Made by a program: the position numbers and the translations under genes. The notes under the pieces were generated by a model, which saw only the letters and a list, made by a program, of their open reading frames with translations, was not told the origin of the DNA and did not search any database. This document shows positions 1-8,089 of a stretch of DNA of 64,000 nt, in pieces. Each line of letters starts with the position of its first letter. The stretch's first letter is position 1. Where the stretch lies: positions 147,912-211,911 of the forward strand of contig NZ_JAVREK010000006.1 of NCBI RefSeq assembly GCF_031845375.1, given 5' to 3'. This stretch comes from Streptomonospora wellingtoniae. Its GTDB lineage: Bacteria > Actinomycetota > Actinomycetes > Streptosporangiales > Streptosporangiaceae.

Positions 1-44
1 CTCGACCGGGCCCTGCCGGCCGAGCATCGGCGCGATCGCGTCGC

Positions 45-73
45 GACCGCCTTCCGCGCAGCGGGAGGCGGTC
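45..73. terminator. Intrinsic-terminator-like hairpin
   Basis: A 12-bp stem (GACCGCCT at 45-52 pairs with AGGCGGTC at 66-73, extended inward with one G-T pair) encloses a 5-nt loop and is followed by CTTT. It most likely ends transcription of a gene lying left of the window. No gene is supported in 1-201 apart from this hairpin. Confidence 0.5.
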
Positions 74-201
74 CTTTGCTGTGCCCGGCCGCCGGACACG
101 CTCAGGCGCGGCGGGCACCCGGCCTCCCGCGGCGCGGCAGCTAGGCCGAAGCACCGTGCGAGCCGCGGAGGAGCGGAGGAGCGGACACTACGGTAGGGCC
201 C

Positions 202-1221
202 GTGGACTTCACCGACCTCCGGCTGAGCCTGTGGGACGACCCCGACCGGCGTGCAAGCGTACGCTTCTGGATTGCGGACCGCCTCGCCGAACGCGGCGAG
301 CGGCTGCTGGCCGATCCCCCGCGGGTGCGGGTGCGGCCGTGGTCGACGACAGCCCGCTTCACCGCCACCTCGGGGCCGGTCTGGTTCAAGGCCAACGCGC
401 CGGGAGGCGAGTTCGAGGCGGCGCTGCACGGGGCCCTGTACACGTGGGTGCCGGGCAGGGTCCTCACCCCGCTGGGCGTCGACGTCGAACGCGGCTGGTC
501 CCTGCTGCCCGACGCGGGCACCACGCTGCGCGAGCAGATGGCCTCCGTCGACGACTTCGGCGTGTGGGAGGCCGCGCTGGGCGCCTACAGCGAGACGCAG
601 CGGCTCCTCGCCGCCCGCGCCCGCGACATGCTGGCCCTGGACGTCCCCGATCTGCGGCCGGCTGCCCTGGGGCGTCTGCTGGACGGCTTCCTCGCCGACC
701 CCGCCGTCGCCGAGGCGCTCGGCGACGGCGCCGACCTGCTCATCAGCCACCGGTCGGCCTTCGACGCCGAGTGCAAGGCGCTCGACGACACGGGGCTGCC
801 GCCGTCGCTGGACCACGCCGATCTGCACGTGGGCAACGTCTTCGTGCTCGACGGCGGCTACCGCTTCGCCGACTGGGGCGACGCCGCGGTCGGCCACCCG
901 TTCTTCAGCCTGCTCGTACCGCTGCGCATCGCCGTCCGCGAACTCGGCGCCGACCCCCGCGCCGAGCGGCGCCTGCGTGACGCCTACCTGGAACCGTGGA
1001 CGCAGGCCCACCCGGCCCCGGCCCTGCGCGCCGCGGTCCCCCGGGCGACCCGTCTGGCCGCGATGGGCCGCTCGCTGGCCTGGAGCCGCCTGTTCCCCGA
1101 CGTCGAGCCCGGGGTCGCCGCAGGACAGCACCTGGAGATCGCCCGGCTGCTGCGAAACCTGATCACCGGGATCACGGCTGCGGTTCCCGGCGCCCCGGAC
1201 GCCGGCGACGGGGTGCACTGA
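202..1221 (+). CDS. Phosphotransferase (APH/choline-kinase-like family)
   Basis: 339 aa from a GTG start. The protein kinase-like phosphotransferase catalytic loop is visible: HADLHVGN with His205, Asp207 and Asn212, followed by the DWGD metal-binding motif at Asp224. The N-terminal lobe contains VWFKANAPG, which provides the ATP-lobe Lys. The family phosphorylates small molecules such as aminoglycosides, choline or homoserine; the substrate cannot be read from the sequence. It stands alone, with hairpins on both sides. Its position beside comEA looks coincidental. The start is not supported by a strong Shine-Dalgarno, so an internal start is possible. Confidence 0.8.
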   Translation: MDFTDLRLSLWDDPDRRASVRFWIADRLAERGERLLADPPRVRVRPWSTTARFTATSGPVWFKANAPGGEFEAALHGALYTWVPGRVLTPLGVDVERGWSLLPDAGTTLREQMASVDDFGVWEAALGAYSETQRLLAARARDMLALDVPDLRPAALGRLLDGFLADPAVAEALGDGADLLISHRSAFDAECKALDDTGLPPSLDHADLHVGNVFVLDGGYRFADWGDAAVGHPFFSLLVPLRIAVRELGADPRAERRLRDAYLEPWTQAHPAPALRAAVPRATRLAAMGRSLAWSRLFPDVEPGVAAGQHLEIARLLRNLITGITAAVPGAPDAGDGVH

Positions 1222-1227
1222 GCCCGT

Positions 1228-1256
1228 CGCGCGGACCGGCCGGGGCGGTCCGCGCG
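1228..1256. terminator. Hairpin 3' of the phosphotransferase gene
   Basis: A perfect 10-bp stem, CGCGCGGACC at 1228-1237 and GGTCCGCGCG at 1247-1256, with a 9-nt loop, starts six bases after the stop codon. There is no T-tract, as is common in very GC-rich actinobacteria. Confidence 0.5.
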
Positions 1257-1395
1257 CCGCTCGCCGCCGCTCGCCCCCGTCGCCCACCGGTCGAGCGCGG
1301 CCGCCCCGATCGCCGGGCCCGCCCGGGCGCGTGGTTTTCCACAGCCGCGAGATCCGGCATGACGAGCGGGTGCGCAGGCGCCTAGCTTCTTGCCC

Positions 1396-3402
1396 ATGTC
1401 GCCTGCACTGCCCGCCCGCCGCCCCCGCCGCACACCCGCTTCCACCGACCCCGACGCCATCGCCGCGCTACGCCGGCTCCAAGCGCGGTCCGACCACCCG
1501 CCGCACCGTCAGCCCGCCTCGGAGCCGACCGGTTCTGGGGCGACCGGCACCCCTCAGGCACCTCCAGCGCGCGGTGAGGGACGCGCTCGCGACCTCCCGC
1601 CGCCTCCGCCCTATGCCACCGCGCGCGGCGGCGACGGTCCCGAACCGGCGACCGCGGGCGCACCGCCACCCGTTCCGGCGGGTCGCGCCGCTCCGCAGGG
1701 CACCGACCGCCGAATCCCAGCGCCTCCGCAATCCGCCCGCCGACCGCCGCCCCACCCGGGATCCTCTGCCGCCGACGAACCACAGCGCGCCGCACCCGGC
1801 CGGTGCGCCGCGCAGGAGGGCCCCGTACGAGGCACCGCCGCTACCGGCCGCTCCGCACCGCACCACCCGGACCGCCCCGATCCCGGCGCGCAGGACCTCC
1901 CGCCCCGGACCGACGACCCACCACCGCCTCCCTACGCCGTCCAGCCGACCGGCGGTGACCGCAGGCCTCGCGCTCCGGAGAGCACGGGAGGCACGAAGGG
2001 CCGCCCCGCGGGCGACCCGCCGCCTCCGCCCTACGCCACGCGTCCGGGCACCCACGGGACCGCACTGCACGGAGCCCGCCGCCCCGGATCCGATCGGGCC
2101 GAGCCGTTGCCGCCTGCGGACGACCCGGGCGACGCCTCCGGACGCAGACGCCCACCGGGTCCGCCGTGCGACGGGGGCGACGCCGCTCATCCGGCCGCCT
2201 CGGCCGAGCCCGGCGGCCGATCGGGGACCGGCACTGCGGGCGAGCCCCATGACCGCGTCGGGCGGCACCGCCGCGCCCGCACCGCGGTGAGCGAGGCGAC
2301 CGAGCACGGCACCTCGGAGCACGTCTCGGGGCGGCCACCGCAGCGGAAGCGGCGCGGCAGGCACGCGCGGCAGGAGGCGCGGAATCGACCCGCTCCGCCG
2401 GGCTCCCCCGCCGACGGCGAGGCCGCCGCGCCCGGCCCTGTTGCGCTCGCGGAGCCGGAGCCGGAGCCTGGCGGTAGGGCTGCCGACGGCACCGACGCCC
2501 GGCGGCACGCGCCCACCGACCCCGGCGGACGCACCCCTCCACCCGCTGCGGGAGCAGTACCCGGACCGCACCCCACCCCAGCGCCCGACGGCCACGGCGC
2601 CGACGTCCCACGCGTGCGGGCCGAGCGCGATGTGCCGCGCCCCACTGCGCCGCCGCGGGGCTATGAGGAAGTCGGGCCGGAGCTCGTCCGGTGGCGGCGC
2701 TGGTCCGCGCTCGTCGAACGCCTGGCCCCCGGGCTGGCCGACCAGCCGCGGCTGGGCCGCGCCGGCCTGCGCGCACTGCTCGGGGTGTGCGTCGTGGCCG
2801 CCGCGGCGACCGGCTGGTTCCTCCTGCAAGCCCGTCCCGAACCCGAGCCGCCCGCTCTCCAGGCCGGGGCCACACAGCTGCCCAAGGCCGAGGGAACGGC
2901 GCCCGCGCCGCCCGCAGGGCCCGCAGCGCCCGCGTCCGCGGCGTCCCCGACCCCGGCCGCCGCGGACGTCACGGTGCACGTCGGCGGCGACGTCCGCTCC
3001 CCCGGCCTCGTCACCCTCCCAGCGGGCTCCCGGGTCGCCGACGCCGTCGAGGAGGCCGGCGGCACGACCGCCGACACCGAGACCCTCAACCTGGCGCGGC
3101 CCCTGGTCGACGGCGAGCAGATCCTCGTCGGGGCCTCCGCGGCTCCCCCGCCCGCCCACGGCGCAGGAGGGGGAGCCGGCGGCACGGCCCCACCCGCTCC
3201 GATCGACCTCAACACCGCGACCGCCGACCAGCTCCAGGAGCTACCGGGAGTCGGCCCCGTGCTCGCCGAGCGCATCGTCGCCTTCCGCACCGAGAACGGC
3301 GGATTCGCCGCGGTCGAGCAGCTGCACGACGTCAGCGGCATCGGCGAGCAGCGCTTCTCCGACCTCGCCGACCGCGTCCGCGTCAACGGAGCCGCCGGGT
3401 GA
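1396..3402 (+). CDS. comEA: ComEA-like DNA-uptake protein with long proline-rich N-terminus
   Basis: About 668 aa, roughly twice the usual length for actinobacterial ComEA. The N-terminus carries AIAALRRLQARSD, then about 400 residues of low-complexity Pro/Arg/Gly/Ala sequence with three PPPPPYA repeats (Tyr at about 73, 180 and 213). One membrane helix lies at about 458-478, an SLBB domain at about 522-575 and a helix-hairpin-helix DNA-binding domain at about 602-665 (DLNTA, LPGVGPVLAERI, VSGIGEQ). ComEA binds double-stranded DNA at the membrane and hands it to ComEC, encoded next. ATG 1396 is preferred over TTG 1390. The C-terminal half is certain; the long extension is less biased in codon use and could hide a later start. 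Confidence 0.85.
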   Translation: MSPALPARRPRRTPASTDPDAIAALRRLQARSDHPPHRQPASEPTGSGATGTPQAPPARGEGRARDLPPPPPYATARGGDGPEPATAGAPPPVPAGRAAPQGTDRRIPAPPQSARRPPPHPGSSAADEPQRAAPGRCAAQEGPVRGTAATGRSAPHHPDRPDPGAQDLPPRTDDPPPPPYAVQPTGGDRRPRAPESTGGTKGRPAGDPPPPPYATRPGTHGTALHGARRPGSDRAEPLPPADDPGDASGRRRPPGPPCDGGDAAHPAASAEPGGRSGTGTAGEPHDRVGRHRRARTAVSEATEHGTSEHVSGRPPQRKRRGRHARQEARNRPAPPGSPADGEAAAPGPVALAEPEPEPGGRAADGTDARRHAPTDPGGRTPPPAAGAVPGPHPTPAPDGHGADVPRVRAERDVPRPTAPPRGYEEVGPELVRWRRWSALVERLAPGLADQPRLGRAGLRALLGVCVVAAAATGWFLLQARPEPEPPALQAGATQLPKAEGTAPAPPAGPAAPASAASPTPAAADVTVHVGGDVRSPGLVTLPAGSRVADAVEEAGGTTADTETLNLARPLVDGEQILVGASAAPPPAHGAGGGAGGTAPPAPIDLNTATADQLQELPGVGPVLAERIVAFRTENGGFAAVEQLHDVSGIGEQRFSDLADRVRVNGAAG

Positions 3403-3532
3403 CCGCCGCCCGGGGAACTGCGGCCACACGTCCGGTCACGGTACTGCCCACGCGGCCGCGGCGGCCTCGCATGACCGCTCCCAGCGGGCGGCCGCCGCGC
3501 AGACGGCCGCCCGCCCCGCCGGGCAGGCGGCC

Positions 3533-5989
3533 GTGACCTACCTGGGAACGGACGCGCCCGACTATGCCCGTGCCCCGGACCTGCGGCTGGTACCACCGGC
3601 GGTGGGCACGTGGGTCTGCACCGCCGCGCTCCTGGGCGGCTCCTCCGGCACCGCCCTCGTGGTCGCCGGCGCGCTCGCGGTGTGCGCGGGGGCGGTGTGG
3701 CTGAGCGCGCGCCGGCGTGCCGGCGCGGTTCCGATGCTGGTCGTGGCGGTGCTGGCATGCTCGGCCGCAGGAGCGCTGGCGACCGGAGGACGCCTCGCGG
3801 CGGTCGAGTCCTCCCCGCTGCCCGAGTTGGCCGAGGAGCGCGGGTGGACCGAGCTCGACCTGGTCGTCACCGCCGACCCCCGGCAGCGCAGCGGACCGCC
3901 GGCGCCCGGCCGCCAGCGGCTCGTGGTCGAAGCCCGCGCGGAGTCGGTTCGCACGCGCGAACCCGCCACGGGCGCGGAGCCGGGCGGAGTGCAGGTGCGC
4001 ACGCGCGTGCCCGTCGTCGTGCTCGCCTCCGGCGACGCCTGGCGCGATCTCCTGCCCGGACAGCGCGTCGGGGCCTCGGGCACGGTCCTCCCCGCCGGAG
4101 GCGGTTTGACGGGCGGGCTGTTCGTCGTCCGGGGACCGCCGGACCGCGTCCTTCCGCCCTCGGCCTGGCAGGAGTGGGCCGGAGACGCCCGCGCACGGCT
4201 GCGCCGGGCGGCTGCGGGTCTCCCCGATCCGGCCGCCGGCCTGCTGCCCGCGCTCGTCGTAGGCGACACCTCGGGTCTGGAGCCGCAGACGGTCGCCGCC
4301 TTCGAGGACAGCGGACTGACCCACCTGCTCGCGGTCAGCGGCTCCAACCTCGCGATCATGACCGGTGTGGCACTCGCCGCCTGCCGGGGGCTCGGCCGCC
4401 CGGGATGGACCGCGGCCTTCGTCGGCGCCGTCACCATCGCGGCGTTCATCCTGCTGGCGCGGGCCGAGCCGAGTGTGTTGCGGGCCGCTTTCATGGCAGC
4501 CGTCTCGCTGGCGGCTCTGGCGCTGGGGCGCCCTCGCGTGGGTCTGACGGCGCTGGCCGCATCGGTGCTGGGCCTGCTGCTGTTCGACCCCGGCCTCTCC
4601 CGCTCCTTCGGGTTCGCTCTGTCGGTGCTGGCCACCGGCGGGATCATGGTGCTCGCTCCAGGATGGCGGGACCGCTGGTCGGCACGCATGCCGCGGTGGG
4701 CCGCCGAAGCCGTGGCCGTCGCGCTGGCTGCGCACGTGGCGTGCCTTCCGCTGCTCGTGGTGCTCTCGGCCGAGGTGAGCTGGGTGGCCGTACCCGCCAA
4801 CGTGCTGGCGGCGCCGGCCGTTCCGATCGCGACGGTCGGCGGGTTCGCCGTCGCGGGCCTGGCCCTGGTGTGGCCGGCCGCGGCCGGCGTCGCGGCGTGG
4901 CTGCCCGGCACCGCCGTGCTGTGGGTCGCCGCCGTGGCCGCCACCGCGGCCCGGCTGCCGGGGCGTGCCCTGCCGTGGCCCTCCACGGCAGCGGGCGCCG
5001 TCTGCCTGGCAGCCATGCTCGTGGTGCTGCTTGTACTCCGCGGCCGGGTCCGCCTCGTGGTGTGTGCGGCAGGACTGGCCGCGGCGCTGACCGCGCTCTG
5101 CCTGCACTGGCTGGCACCCGCCTGGCCTCCGGCGGGCTGGGCCGTGGTGGCCTGCCGCGTCGGCCAGGGAGACGCGCTGGTCCTGCGCACCGACGGCGGA
5201 CGGGCCGTGGTCGTCGACACCGGGCCCGACCCGGTGGCGGTCTCGCGGTGCCTGACCGACCTGCGCGTCCGCAGTATCGGCCTGCTGGTGATCACCCACG
5301 GCGACGGCGACCACGCCGGCGGCACGGCGGGAGCGCTGTCGGGCCGGGACACCCGGCTCGCGCTACTGCCGCCCGGCTTCGACCACCCTCCGTCCGTGCG
5401 CCTGCTGCGAAGCGCGGAGGTCCCGGTGCGCATCGCCTCCGCGGGCCAGCGGTGGAGCCTCGCGCCGTGGACGCTCGACGTGGTCTGGCCGCCGCCCGGC
5501 TCCCGAGGCGGAAACGACGGCAGCATCGTACTCCTGGCCGGCCTGCCGCCCGCGAGCGGAGCGCTTCGGGTGCTGCTGACCGGCGACATCGAGGAGCCCG
5601 CCCAGCGCACGCTGCTGCGCAGCACGCACGCCATCCGCGGCGTGGACGTGCTCAAGGTCCCCCACCACGGCGCCGGCACCCAGGACCCCGGGTTCCTCGC
5701 CGCGACCCGCCCCGACATCGCGCTCACATCCGTGGGCGCCGACAACGCCTACGGCCATCCCGAACCCTCCACCTGGTCGCTGCTCCAGTCGGCCGCCGCC
5801 GCCAACTACCGCACCGACGTGCACGGCGACATCGCCGTCGTCCCCGGCCCCGCGGGCCCGGAGGTCGTCTGCCGCAACCCCGGCCCCCCGCCGCGGGCCC
5901 CGCCGCAGAAGCCGCACCCCTCCCCCGCGGCGGTGGCGGCGCTGCACGCGACGTTGACCTCGATCAAAGTTGAGGTTTTAGCGTGGTGA
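3533..5989 (+). CDS. comEC: ComEC/Rec2-family DNA channel with metallo-beta-lactamase domain
   Basis: About 818 aa. After two or three N-terminal hydrophobic segments comes an OB-like soluble region (TELDLVVTADPRQ), then the multi-helix Competence domain containing HLLAVSGSN near residue 265. A C-terminal metallo-beta-lactamase-like domain carries THGDGDHAGG near residue 588 and VPHHGAG. The protein forms the inner-membrane channel for single-stranded DNA uptake. The GTG at 3533 is chosen because the protein then begins just before the conserved DLRLVPPA segment; the same reading frame is open further upstream, but only through comEA in another frame. The last 36 bases of the gene double as a MerR-type promoter for the following gene. 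Confidence 0.9.
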   Translation: MTYLGTDAPDYARAPDLRLVPPAVGTWVCTAALLGGSSGTALVVAGALAVCAGAVWLSARRRAGAVPMLVVAVLACSAAGALATGGRLAAVESSPLPELAEERGWTELDLVVTADPRQRSGPPAPGRQRLVVEARAESVRTREPATGAEPGGVQVRTRVPVVVLASGDAWRDLLPGQRVGASGTVLPAGGGLTGGLFVVRGPPDRVLPPSAWQEWAGDARARLRRAAAGLPDPAAGLLPALVVGDTSGLEPQTVAAFEDSGLTHLLAVSGSNLAIMTGVALAACRGLGRPGWTAAFVGAVTIAAFILLARAEPSVLRAAFMAAVSLAALALGRPRVGLTALAASVLGLLLFDPGLSRSFGFALSVLATGGIMVLAPGWRDRWSARMPRWAAEAVAVALAAHVACLPLLVVLSAEVSWVAVPANVLAAPAVPIATVGGFAVAGLALVWPAAAGVAAWLPGTAVLWVAAVAATAARLPGRALPWPSTAAGAVCLAAMLVVLLVLRGRVRLVVCAAGLAAALTALCLHWLAPAWPPAGWAVVACRVGQGDALVLRTDGGRAVVVDTGPDPVAVSRCLTDLRVRSIGLLVITHGDGDHAGGTAGALSGRDTRLALLPPGFDHPPSVRLLRSAEVPVRIASAGQRWSLAPWTLDVVWPPPGSRGGNDGSIVLLAGLPPASGALRVLLTGDIEEPAQRTLLRSTHAIRGVDVLKVPHHGAGTQDPGFLAATRPDIALTSVGADNAYGHPEPSTWSLLQSAAAANYRTDVHGDIAVVPGPAGPEVVCRNPGPPPRAPPQKPHPSPAAVAALHATLTSIKVEVLAW
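5954..5984 (+). promoter_or_regulatory. SoxR/MerR-type operator-promoter embedded in the 3' end of comEC
   Basis: The -35 TTGACC (5954-5959) and -10 TAGCGT (5979-5984) are separated by 19 bp, the overlong spacer typical of promoters that MerR-family activators untwist. Between them lies the 20-bp dyad ACCTCGATCAAAGTTGAGGT (5957-5976), matching the SoxR-box pattern CCTCAA-N6-TTGAGG apart from one base in the left arm. It points at the luciferase-like gene at 6031. No MerR-family gene is present in the window. Confidence 0.65.
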
Positions 5990-6030
5990 CCCGACGGCGG
6001 CCTGCCACCGCCGGAGAATCGACGATCGGA

Positions 6031-6921
6031 ATGCGAATGCGGATCAGCGCCACACTGCCCGTCGGCGACGCCGGAGTCCCGGACCTCGCCATGGCGCAGC
6101 ACCTCGAAGACCTGGGGTTCGACGGAGTCTCAGTGCCGGACCTGCTGTTCGGCGACGGGACACCCGGCGCGGACCCGCTGACCGTCCTCGCCGCGGCGGC
6201 GGGGCGCACGAACCGAATCAGCCTGGAGACCGGTGTGCTGAGTCTGCCGCTGCGCGCGGTGGCGCTCGTCGCGGCGCAGGTCCAGGCGCTTCAGCACCTC
6301 TCGGGCGGGCGCGTCGTGCTGGGGACCGGCCTCGGCGGGTTCCCCGGGTCGCCGTTCTGGCGGGCCGCGGGCGCCCCGCTCAGCGAGCGCGGCCGACGGG
6401 CCGACGACGTGCTGGCGACCCTGCCGGGGCTCGTGCGGGGCGAACCCACCGACGTGGACGGCGACGTCGTGACCCTCACCCCCGCCGCCGCGGTCCCGCC
6501 GATCCTCGTCGGCGGGAACTCCGAGGCCGCCATGCGCCGCGCCGTGCTCCACGGCGACGGCTGGGCGCCCTCGCTGATCGCGCCAGCCGAACTGGCCGCG
6601 CGGGCCGAGCGCCTGCGGGAGATCGCCGCGGAGCTCGGGCGGCCGGCCCCCGGGATCAGCGTCAGCGGCCACGGAGTGCTCAACGGCTCCGCGGCCGCCG
6701 TGCAGGCGTTCGTCGACAACCTGGTCGGGGTGCACGGATTCAGCGAAGAGGAGGCCGCGCGGTTGCCGGTGACCGGCGGGCCGGACCGCGTCGCCGAACG
6801 CCTCGCAGCCTACGCCGACGCGGGCGCGCGCTCCGTCACGCTCAGCCTCGACGGCGGTTCCTGGCCCGCCCAGGCCGAGACCCTGGCCGAGGCCGCGTCG
6901 CGACTGCGGGCGGGGGGCTGA
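6031..6921 (+). CDS. Luciferase-like (LLM) flavin/F420-dependent oxidoreductase
   Basis: 296 aa from ATG 6031 (ATG 6037 and GTG 5983 are alternatives). The TIM-barrel bacterial-luciferase fold is recognisable: MRISATLPVG at the start, HLEDLGFDGVSVPD, LQHLSGGRVVLGTGLGG in the first half and VPPILVGGNSEAAMRRAVLHGDGW in the second. Members use reduced FMN or F420 to oxidise or reduce small organic substrates; the cofactor and substrate are not determined here. The start at 6031 is preferred because the predicted SoxR-type promoter would start transcription near 5991, downstream of GTG 5983. Likely monocistronic; holA follows after 62 bp. Confidence 0.85.
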   Translation: MRMRISATLPVGDAGVPDLAMAQHLEDLGFDGVSVPDLLFGDGTPGADPLTVLAAAAGRTNRISLETGVLSLPLRAVALVAAQVQALQHLSGGRVVLGTGLGGFPGSPFWRAAGAPLSERGRRADDVLATLPGLVRGEPTDVDGDVVTLTPAAAVPPILVGGNSEAAMRRAVLHGDGWAPSLIAPAELAARAERLREIAAELGRPAPGISVSGHGVLNGSAAAVQAFVDNLVGVHGFSEEEAARLPVTGGPDRVAERLAAYADAGARSVTLSLDGGSWPAQAETLAEAASRLRAGG

Positions 6922-6983
6922 TCCCGTCGCCGCATCCGGTACGGCCGCGGCGAACCGTCGCCTCGGCATGGCATGCTGCAGCT

Positions 6984-7952
6984 ATGGCCACCACGTCCGC
7001 TCCCCCGCTGTCCGTCGTCGTGGGCGACGAAGAGCTGCTCGCCGACCGCGCCGTCGCCGAGATCGTCGCCGCGGCGCGCGCCGGAGACCCCGGCGTCGAC
7101 GTGCACGACCTGATGCCCGCGCAGCTCACAGCCGGCAAGCTGGCCGAAGCCACCTCGCCCTCCCTGTTCGGCGAAGGGCGCGTGGTGGTGCTGCGCTCCG
7201 CACAGGACTTGACCAAGGACCTGGCCGCCGAGGTCTCAGCCCTGCTGAAGAACCCGGCTGACGACGTCGCGCTGGTCCTCGTCCACGCCGGAGGAGCGAA
7301 GGGCAAAGCCCTGCTGGACGCGGCGCTGAAGGCCGGGGCCCGCAGGTTCGACTGCGCCAAGCCCACCAAGGCGAACGAGCGCCTCCAGTTCGTCAAGGGC
7401 GAGTTCTCCCGCGCCGGACGCCAGATCACCGGCGACGCCGCGCAAGCGCTGCTGGACGCGGTCGGCAACGACCTGCGCGAGCTGGCCGCCGCCTGCACCC
7501 AGCTGGTCGCCGACACCGACGGCCGTGTCGATACCGCGGCCGTGGCCCGCTACCACAGCGGCAAGGCCGAGGCCACGGGCTTCACAGTCGCCGACCGCGC
7601 CGTCGAGGGCCGCCTGCCCGAGGCGTTGGAGCAGCTGCGCTGGTGCCTGGCCGTGGGCACCGCGCCGGTGCTGATCAACAGCGCACTGGCCGGTGCGGTG
7701 CGCGGGCTGGCGGTGGTCGCCCAGCCCCAGCGCGGCGCCGCCGACGCCGAGCTCGCCAAGCGGGCCAAGATCCCGCCGTGGAAGCTGAAGACCCTGCGCC
7801 AGCAGGCGCGCGGCTGGTCCCCGCAGGGAGTCGCGCGCGCGATGGCGGTGGTCGCCGAGACCGACGCGCTGATCAAGGGCGCCGGCCGCGACCCGGCCTA
7901 TGCGCTCGAACGGGCCGTCATCCAGATCGCGACGGCCCGCAACCAGCGATGA
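6984..7952 (+). CDS. holA: DNA polymerase III delta subunit
   Basis: 322 aa, the usual length. It starts with PLSVVVGDEELLADRAV, the degenerate P-loop region of clamp-loader delta subunits, and ends with the helical collar domain (RAKIPPWKLKTLRQQARGW, AYALERAVIQIA). The delta subunit opens the beta sliding clamp during replication. holA following comEA-comEC is the common actinobacterial order, which supports the call. The next feature, 48 bp after the stop, is the first copy of the palindromic repeat, which may also end transcription against the convergent hutI gene. Confidence 0.93.
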   Translation: MATTSAPPLSVVVGDEELLADRAVAEIVAAARAGDPGVDVHDLMPAQLTAGKLAEATSPSLFGEGRVVVLRSAQDLTKDLAAEVSALLKNPADDVALVLVHAGGAKGKALLDAALKAGARRFDCAKPTKANERLQFVKGEFSRAGRQITGDAAQALLDAVGNDLRELAAACTQLVADTDGRVDTAAVARYHSGKAEATGFTVADRAVEGRLPEALEQLRWCLAVGTAPVLINSALAGAVRGLAVVAQPQRGAADAELAKRAKIPPWKLKTLRQQARGWSPQGVARAMAVVAETDALIKGAGRDPAYALERAVIQIATARNQR

Positions 7953-7999
7953 GCCGCGCCCGGACCCGCCGCTGGAGACGGGTCGTGCCGAGGCCGAAT

Positions 8000-8066
8000 C
8001 CCGTTGATCTTGTAGCTATCGTCACTGGCAATCGTTTTCCTTCACGATAGCTACAAGATCAACGGG
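8000..8066. repeat. Palindromic intergenic element, copy 1
   Basis: Two perfectly complementary 23-nt arms (8000-8022 and 8044-8066, core TTGTAGCTATCGT) surround a 21-nt loop (8023-8043, beginning CACTGGCAATCG). The left flank CCGAAT (7994-7999) and the right flank GGGTTTG suggest the symmetry reaches slightly further. It lies between convergent holA and hutI. It is one of four copies in the window that share arm length, loop length and loop core. It could work as a bidirectional terminator, a REP/MITE-like element or a structured RNA. Confidence 0.9.
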
Positions 8067-8089
8067 GGTTTGCCGGCCCCCTCGGCGAT

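Noticed and set aside
1468..3159. A 563-codon open frame on the minus strand opposite comEA
   Set aside because: It is a mirror of a GC-rich gene: no domain, Arg/Gly-rich composition, and the plus strand encodes clear SLBB and helix-hairpin-helix domains.
2441..3532. Extending comEC upstream to about 1180 codons
   Set aside because: The extension overlaps comEA in another frame and has no conserved content; GTG 3533 gives a normal ComEC start.
7980..8067. Short frames reading PVDLVAIV through the palindromic elements
   Set aside because: The same peptide-like string arises at all copies only because the DNA repeat is the same; the frames belong to tails of shadow frames.
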